Assembly: GCA_002007465.1 (NCBI GenBank) | Contig: LNAC01000001.1 | Span: 5,101,347-5,165,346, forward strand | Length of the DNA stretch: 64,000 nt | Direction: 5' to 3' | Source of the DNA: Ailurus styani | Taxonomy: Eukaryota; Chordata; Mammalia; Carnivora; Ailuridae | In this document: one piece after another, positions 58,340-64,000 of the stretch | Numbering within the stretch: the stretch's first letter is position 1 | Layout of the letters: each line of letters begins with the position of its first letter | Translations under genes and position numbers: made by a program | Notes under the pieces: model-generated | The model's input: only the letters and a program-made list of their open reading frames with translations | The model's database searches: none | What the model was told of the DNA's origin: nothing

Positions 58340-58560
58340 ACAATGTTTCCAAAGTGCATTCACTGTCCTTTAGCTCCTGTGAACTTCCCATCAGCCTGGC
58401 CTTATACACAAGGTCAAGCATTATCCTCCAATTTGAAAATGTGGAACCAAGCCAGACGAGGCTCAAAGACTTGCCCCGGTCAGGTCAATGAAGAGTGGCC
58501 ACTCCAGGGCGAAAACTCAAATTCTGACCCTTCCCTGGGTCCCCTCCTTAGGGCTTACCT
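58340..58560 (+). repeat. MIR-like fragment
   Basis: AGCATTATCCTCCAATTTGA, GAGGCTCAAAGACTTGCCCC and a GGTCAGGTCAATGAAGAGTG end follow a diverged MIR. Confidence 0.6.
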
Positions 58561-58814
58561 CCCAGAAGACCTTATCAAGAAACGGGAGGAATCTGAACAT
58601 GGTGCTCGGTGGTCAGCCAGTGGCGTAGGGCACTGCCTGTCTCCGCACTGTTGGGACAGCCCTACCGGCCTCCCGCCCCACAATCTCCTCTTCCAACTGC
58701 TCTCAGGACCCTAACACTTCCGACACCTGCACAGCGCGCTGGCCCTGCTCCTGCCGCACCTGCCAGCCGCCTTCCCGAGCACCGGGGCTCACACAGCAGC
58801 CCAGAGGCTCGTCG

Positions 58815-59620
58815 CCCAAATGACACCAACATATCATTCAAGGAGGGGCTGCAAAGAAGGAAATGCAAACCCAAACCAAAACGACGTACCACCACACTCC
58901 ATGCAACTGGCTGAAATAGGCAGGAGGGACAAGAAAGGCTGGCAAGGGGAACGCGGATCGCACATTCGTGGCTGGTGGGAATGCAAAATGGTGCAGCTAC
59001 TCTGGAATAGTTTGGCAGTTTCTTAAAAACCCAAACACACAACTACGTACAACTCCTGGGCACTTATCCCAGAAAACGAAGACTTGTGTTCACACTCAAA
59101 CCTGTGCATAAATGTTCATAGTAGCTTTACTCACAACACCCGAAACCCAGACGTCCTTCAGCAGGTGAATGGGTGACTCATCCGTGGTACCTCCAGGCCA
59201 CGGAACACCACCCAGCGATGAAAAGGAACCCCCCCCCTACACAGAATGACCTGATGAATCTCCAGAGAGTTATGCGGCGTGATAAAAATCAATCCAAAGA
59301 GGTCTCAGGCTATGATTGCATTTATGTAACATTCTTGCAATGATAAAACTATAGAAACGGAGATTACTAGTTGCCAGGGATTATGCAGGCAGGAGGAGCG
59401 AGGTGGGTGTAGCTATAAAAGGATAAGAGGGGGAGTCTTAGGGGCGATGGCAATGCCCTGTGTGCCCGGACCGCATCCATGCCAATCACCTAGCTCTGTG
59501 TGGCACTCTAGTTTGGCAAGATGTCACCTTGGGGGAAACTGGCAATGGGTATATGGGATCTCTCTGTATTATCTGTTACAGACGTGTGTGCTTATATTTA
59601 TCTGAAAATACATAGTTAAA
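58815..59620 (+). mobile_element. L1 3' end
   Basis: AACGACGTACCACCACACTC, GGTGGGAATGCAAAATGGTG, TGGAATAGTTTGGCAGTTTC, GTGCATAAATGTTCATAGTA and CCAGGGATTATGCAGGCAGG are L1 3'-region blocks. A GGAAGGAAGG run follows at 59638..59675. Antisense to DOCK1. Confidence 0.85.
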
Positions 59621-59639
59621 GAAAAAATAAAAACGAGGA

Positions 59640-60280
59640 GGAAGGAAGGACTGAAGGATGGAAGGAAGGAAGGGAACAAGAGCAGGAACTACTGACCACC
59701 CGAAGACGATCCTGGTAAGATGTGATATTCCAGGCAAACATTGGCACAACAATAAATTTAAAATTTTTATAATGTCTTTCAAAGTAAAATAAGGTTTGTA
59801 GAAATGTAATATGCCCTAATTTGGTTTTTCTGCAACTGCAGTGAATGAAAATGTCCGCATTTCTATTTACTTATGATCAAATCTAATTTTTCTTCCCCAA
59901 AGTAGCAGCTTGCTTGCTACTCTAGATAACAAAAGGGATCTTTCTGCAACTCCCACACTCCCAAATTTATTTGGGCATCACACTACTCCTAGCAGTTATC
60001 ACCCCTCAGAACTAATCTGAACACACACGAGTCATGCTCCCCAACACCAAGCAAATGAGACTTTCCCCCAACAGAGGGACGAAACACACCATTAAGAAAT
60101 CACCTTTGGAAGAGAAGTATTCTTGCAGCAACTGTGCCTGTCAAATGCAAACACAAAATCACGTGTCACTACACTTCTGAACCGCACTTTATTAAATAAA
60201 AAATTAATAAAAGCAACACTCCATTGAGTGCTTGGCTGATCTCAAACTAGACGTGTTGTCGTCCCCTCCAGCCCCCACTC
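59640..60280. other. AT-rich intronic DNA without recognised elements
   Basis: No gene or nameable repeat beyond the short GGAAG run at the start. Confidence 0.45.
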
Positions 60281-60284
60281 TGCC

Positions 60285-60440
60285 AACGTTATCTCAATGC
60301 ATCGTCCTTGGTCTTTGTGGTAGCCAGGCTTAGCTCCACCTTCCAGACGGGGAAACTGAGGCTCAGGAAGCTAAGTAATTTGCTTATGGGTCACATAAGG
60401 AGTAAGAGCCAGGAGTTAAAGGGGTCTGCAGCACCAACAC
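60285..60440 (+). repeat. MIR SINE fragment
   Basis: GACGGGGAAACTGAGGCTCA, GGAAGCTAAGTAATTTGCTT and CACATAAGGAGTAAGAGCCA match the MIR 3' half closely. Confidence 0.85.
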
Positions 60441-60574
60441 CCACATGACGTTTGAGCTCTCCGTAGAAAAGGCCAGAACAAAGCACCCACACTTGGGTCT
60501 GCTGGTGTTCAATCTCCTTCGTAACAAAACTGAAGGCGAGCATGAGAACCTTCCTCTCCCAAACTGCTCTCAGC

Positions 60575-61140
60575 ACCACCTGTTAGCTTTCTCTTGCTGC
60601 CTTAACAAACGGCCACACCCCGAGCAGCTTCAAATGGTCCACAGGGATAATCCCGCAGGCCCCCAGGTCAGACACTCAGCGGCTCTGGGTCTCAAAGTCC
60701 AGCTGCTGGCCCACTGCGCTCTCGTGGGAAGCTCAGGAAGGGACCTGTTTCCAGGCTTATTCAGGGGTGCTGGCAGGCTCCAGTTGTGCCTGTAGGGCTA
60801 AGGTTCCTGTTCCCCTGCTGGCTGCAACTGGGAGCTGCCCTGAGCTCCCAGGGCTTTCTCTGATCCTTGCAAGGGGGCTCCTACATCTCAGGGCCAGCAA
60901 CTGTGCCTGGGACCCTGCCCAGGCTCGGAACCTCTGACTCCACTCTTCTGTGACCAGCCAGAGAAAGTTCTCTGCTTTGGCGGCCCGTGTAGATAATGCA
61001 AAATCATCTCTCCAACTCTAAGTCTCATAACAGTAACCACAACTGCAAAGCCCTTTCTACCATGCCATATAATCTATTTACAGGTTCTGGGGATTAGGGC
61101 ATGGACCTTTTGAGAAGGAGGCCATTATTCTGCCTCTCCC
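60575..61140 (-). mobile_element. Probable MLT1-class LTR, minus strand
   Basis: TTTCTCTTGCTGCCTTAACA and the 3' part TTCTGGGGATTAGGGCATGG resemble a reversed MaLR LTR ('GGGCTGCCATAACAAA', 'TTCCAGGGATTAGGACATGG'). The middle is GC-rich and diverged. Confidence 0.5.
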
Positions 61141-61197
61141 ACCAATGACAGAGGTGAGCACACCATCCTCAGATGTGACTCTAGAACTTGCTGCATC

Positions 61198-61397
61198 GGG
61201 CGCCTGGGTGGCTCAGTGGGTTAAAGCCTCTGCTTTCGGCTCAGGTCATGATCTCAGAGTCCTGGGATCGAGGCCCGCATCGGGCTCCCTGCTCGGCGGG
61301 GAGCCTGCTTCCCCCTCTCTCTCTGCCTGCCTCTCTGCCTCCTTGTGATCTCTCTCCCACTGTGAAATAAATAAATAAAATCTTAAAAAAAAAAAAA
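61198..61397 (+). mobile_element. CAN-SINE
   Basis: GGGCGCCTGGGTGGCTCAGT head with the GGGTTAAAGCC motif and poly-A tail. Target-site duplication AGAACTTGCTGCATC / AGAACATGCTGCATC at 61183..61197 and 61398..61412. It is very similar to the copy at 4875 (both have TGCTTTCGGC and CTGCTCGGCGGGGAGCC), so both may come from one recent source. Confidence 0.95.
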
Positions 61398-61414
61398 AGA
61401 ACATGCTGCATCTT

Positions 61415-63435
61415 TTTCCTCATCTTAGGAACAGGATCCATAATAATTATATTGGCATTGAGATCTCAGACTCTGCCTAGCTGGGGCATGATGGAAAAGC
61501 TCACCAGGTCCAAGCCTTCCCTGTGACAGGTAGGTCAAAATTCACCCCTGTGTTAATTAACCAAATCCATAAACACTGACCCACCCAATTCAAGGGCAGG
61601 GGGAGACATTACCAGGCTAGTAAATTTCCTGGGGGCAACCCCAACCCCCACTGGAATAAATGGAGCAGGGGAGGGGGGACCAGCATTTCCTGCCTTGCTA
61701 AGGAAGCAACAGATCAGCTGTTTACTCCTTTCCCCAATTTACAAAATAAATAAATAACTCAAGTGTCTCATTTACAAACAATGCTTCTAACAGATTCCAA
61801 GTACTTGCAAACAATGAGCTGTGATTCATGTTTCCAAATGAGATGGAGTTTTATCATTTTCTTTCCCCTCGTGATTCATTCATCCCGCCAAGTCAGTGGT
61901 CGGAGTGGAAGCAAGACCCACCCACCACCCGCCACAACCCTCCCAAGAAACACAGCCCTGTTGTTAGGCTCCCCCCAAAAACGCCGTGGTTGGTAAGGCG
62001 GATGGCCAGTAATTTTCCCTTGGACGGAAACAGCCCATTAGCTAATGGGCAAGGATCCCTGCCCCCGGCACTTCTGTCTTCCGTTCCTGAGAACGAGTGG
62101 AACCCTCCAGTGCCAACTCCTGGAACAGTGCAGAGCTTGGGCTGACCCGGATGTGAGCATCCTCGCCTTCCCTTCTGCCCAGAATCAAGAGTTGCCTGAC
62201 GGGCCTTCCACTGAGGCTGAACAAGCTGTGCCGTCCCCTCCCTTCTACCCAGTTCTGTGGCCTTGGCTCCACCCTAGTGAAACCACGCAGAGCAAAAACT
62301 CTCCTCCACCTGACAGCCATTCCATCACTGTTCCTAGAATCGCCTGGCAAAACCATCCAGGACACGGTCCTTTGGAAACTTCCCAACACAGACTTTTCTT
62401 GAAACCACAGTATTAGCCAAAGGTGTGATGTTGGAAGTCACCACAGAGAGTGCTAGGTAAGCTTCTGGAACGTGTGTGATGTCATGGGGAGGGACACAGC
62501 CATGTTCTTGCCCACAGTCACCTCCCCAGCAGGGAGACCCGCTCACTGTCACCGAACGCCTCCTTTGGTCTTCTTGAGGGAGGACAGTCAAGGGACTCAA
62601 CAGGTGCCACACCTAGTGTCCTCACGGACACCATCAGGTCACGCTGGGAGCCAACTAAAGGTGTCAAGTATCTTAAAATGCAGTACTCCAAGGAGAGCCC
62701 CTCCCTGCCTCGTGGCCCTCAGGGGGATGGTGTAAACTCCAGAGCCAGGGTTCCAACCACAGATGTAGCACTTGCTAGTGGTACCAACAATGTGTCTTCT
62801 CCCCGCCTCTGTCAGCTGGGAGTGACAGGAGACCCAGCCCATAGGACTGGGACGGGGGAGGCAAACCCTCAGCCAGAGCTAGAGCTGCTCCCTGCCTCCT
62901 CCCCACAGGCTGCTATGGTCCTGCTCCTCTCCTCGCCTCAGGCCTCTCCCTCCTCCCTCTCCAGAGTGCTCCGCGCACTCCTCCATCTGTCCCTGCTGTG
63001 TTCCAGACCTCAGCTCATGCCTCACACACACACACCCCCAGCAGGTTCTCACAGCCCGGACCCTACTGTCACACCCGAAGCAGTCCCCACACTGAACGCA
63101 CACCCCCTCCTCCCCCAGCAGCTGCAGATGGATGCCGGGGTTTCTATCGGGATGGCCGGGAAGAAACCACTGGAGCAGCCGGGGTGCTGCTTACACACCC
63201 TCGTCTCCCACCGGTCCCATGTCTGGACCTCCCTTCCTCATCTCTAGAAATGGGGTGGGAAAAGAGCTCAGCCATAGGGGTCCTGGAGCAAGAAGCCCCC
63301 ACACACACACTGGGCATGTGGAACCAGAGGAGTGTGGGCCCAGAAGACCTACGGCTGTCTCAGGACTGACCCTGTCCCACAGCCACTGTCACACCACGAC
63401 ATCTAGGAGAGACAGGCCGCTGGAATCACAAGAAA
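61415..63435. other. Intronic DNA without recognised elements
   Basis: GC rises to the right. MIR-like traces may be present at 62760..62860, too weak to call. No exon supported. Confidence 0.45.
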
Positions 63436-63439
63436 GAAA

Positions 63440-64000
63440 GAACCCGCAGGGCCGGGGCCCCCGGAGGCTGGCCCAAGTCAGAGGGCCGGCTCTGCAGGAG
63501 ACCGCGGTGGGGTCAGGCGTGGCACCGCCAGAGCTCAGGGACAGGGGGCCTGCCCGCGGCGGGAGCAGAAGCCCCAGGAAGAGGAGCCCCGAGAGGGCAC
63601 AACCTGACGGCCCAGGGGAGGCCAAGGTCACAAAAGACCTTACAAGTCAGGCAAAGTCTAGCCTGGGTGACGGAGGAGAGAAAGGCGCAGGAGGAAAGGA
63701 GGAGTAGGAGGGAAACCAGGGTCCGGGGCCCCGGGGCGCAGCCTCCGCCCGACCCGGGTGCACGAGAGAGGCCGGACCCCGGACCCCCGGCGGCCAGGCT
63801 GCAAGCGCCCGGGGCGGAGGGGCGCGGCGCGCAGCGAGGGCTGGGGTCCGTCTGCTGTGCCAGCAGGAAAGCCTCGCTCTCGGGAACGGGTACTCGCTCG
63901 GCCCGAGACGTGAACTTGCAACCCGACTCCCCCCGTCCCCTCAGGAAACGACAAAGAGCGGCGGAGCCAACAGTCCCGCCCTCCGCCGCCCGCTCCCGAG
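63440..64000 (-). promoter_or_regulatory. DOCK1: CpG island, probably the 3' side of the DOCK1 promoter/exon 1 region (partial)
   Basis: CpG density climbs steadily and reaches about 36 CpGs in the last 280 bases by my count. A GC box (GGGGCGGAGG) sits at 63811..63820, and there are runs such as GGGGCGCGGCGCGCAGCGAG at about 63820..63838. No TATA-like element or start-codon exon was found. Position upstream of exon 2 on the minus strand and the unmethylated-type composition make this the likely edge of the DOCK1 promoter island. It could instead be an intragenic island. Confidence 0.7.

Noticed and set aside
63440..64000. DOCK1 exon 1 inside the CpG island
   Set aside because: I looked on the minus strand for the expected start residues and for a phase-1 donor; none is present up to the edge.

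Overview
The window is a piece of a mammalian chromosome. More than 20 tRNA-derived SINEs of the CAN-SINE (SINEC) type are scattered through it, a family known only from Carnivora. Most carry the head 'GCCTGGGTGGCTCAGTGGG' followed by 'TTAAAGCCTCTGCC', which I associate with mustelids (ferret, mink, otter, marten) rather than dog; the species-level statement is inference. Many SINEs keep clean target-site duplications. Old L1, L2, MIR and MaLR (MLT1-like) LTR remnants fill much of the rest.

The only protein-coding gene I can support is DOCK1 (DOCK180), on the minus strand. Two small coding exons are visible: exon 2 at 8196..8279 (84 nt) and exon 3 at 907..947 (41 nt). Both have consensus splice sites and compatible phases, and together they encode most of the N-terminal SH3 domain. 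The gene runs right to left. Positions 1..906 are the start of intron 3, 948..8195 is intron 2 (7.2 kb), and 8280 to the right edge is intron 1 (at least 55.7 kb). The start-codon exon was not found. The last 0.5 kb (63.44-64.0 kb) becomes a strong CpG island with a GC box, so the promoter and exon 1 probably lie just past the right edge.

Layout. 0-8.3 kb: exons 3 and 2, a small CpG-rich patch with a 15-bp tandem repeat (2.7-3.0 kb), an MLT1 LTR split by a SINE, and other SINEs. 8.8-20 kb: L1 3' ends (one split by a SINE), an MLT1 LTR, two assembly-type false duplications, a tandem SINE pair and a 740-bp GAT/GGT repeat. 20-30 kb: a 59-bp minisatellite, a CpG-rich intronic patch at 24-25 kb, a third false duplication and a (GAAA)n tract with two unknown bases. 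30-38 kb: a perfect 22-bp-arm hairpin, L2 and MIR copies, two L1s hit by SINEs, and a short interstitial telomeric repeat. 38-52 kb: MIR, MLT1 and L1 remnants, a 33-bp minisatellite and a 329-base gap. 52-64 kb: GC-rich intron with many SINEs, ending in the CpG island.

No operon-like or novel gene system is present. The observations worth following are the probable promoter at the edge, the de novo hairpin at 30.9 kb, the telomeric repeat, the minisatellites, and the assembly artefacts that someone could mistake for biology. Element boundaries are by eye and good to about 10-30 bases unless a target-site duplication is given.
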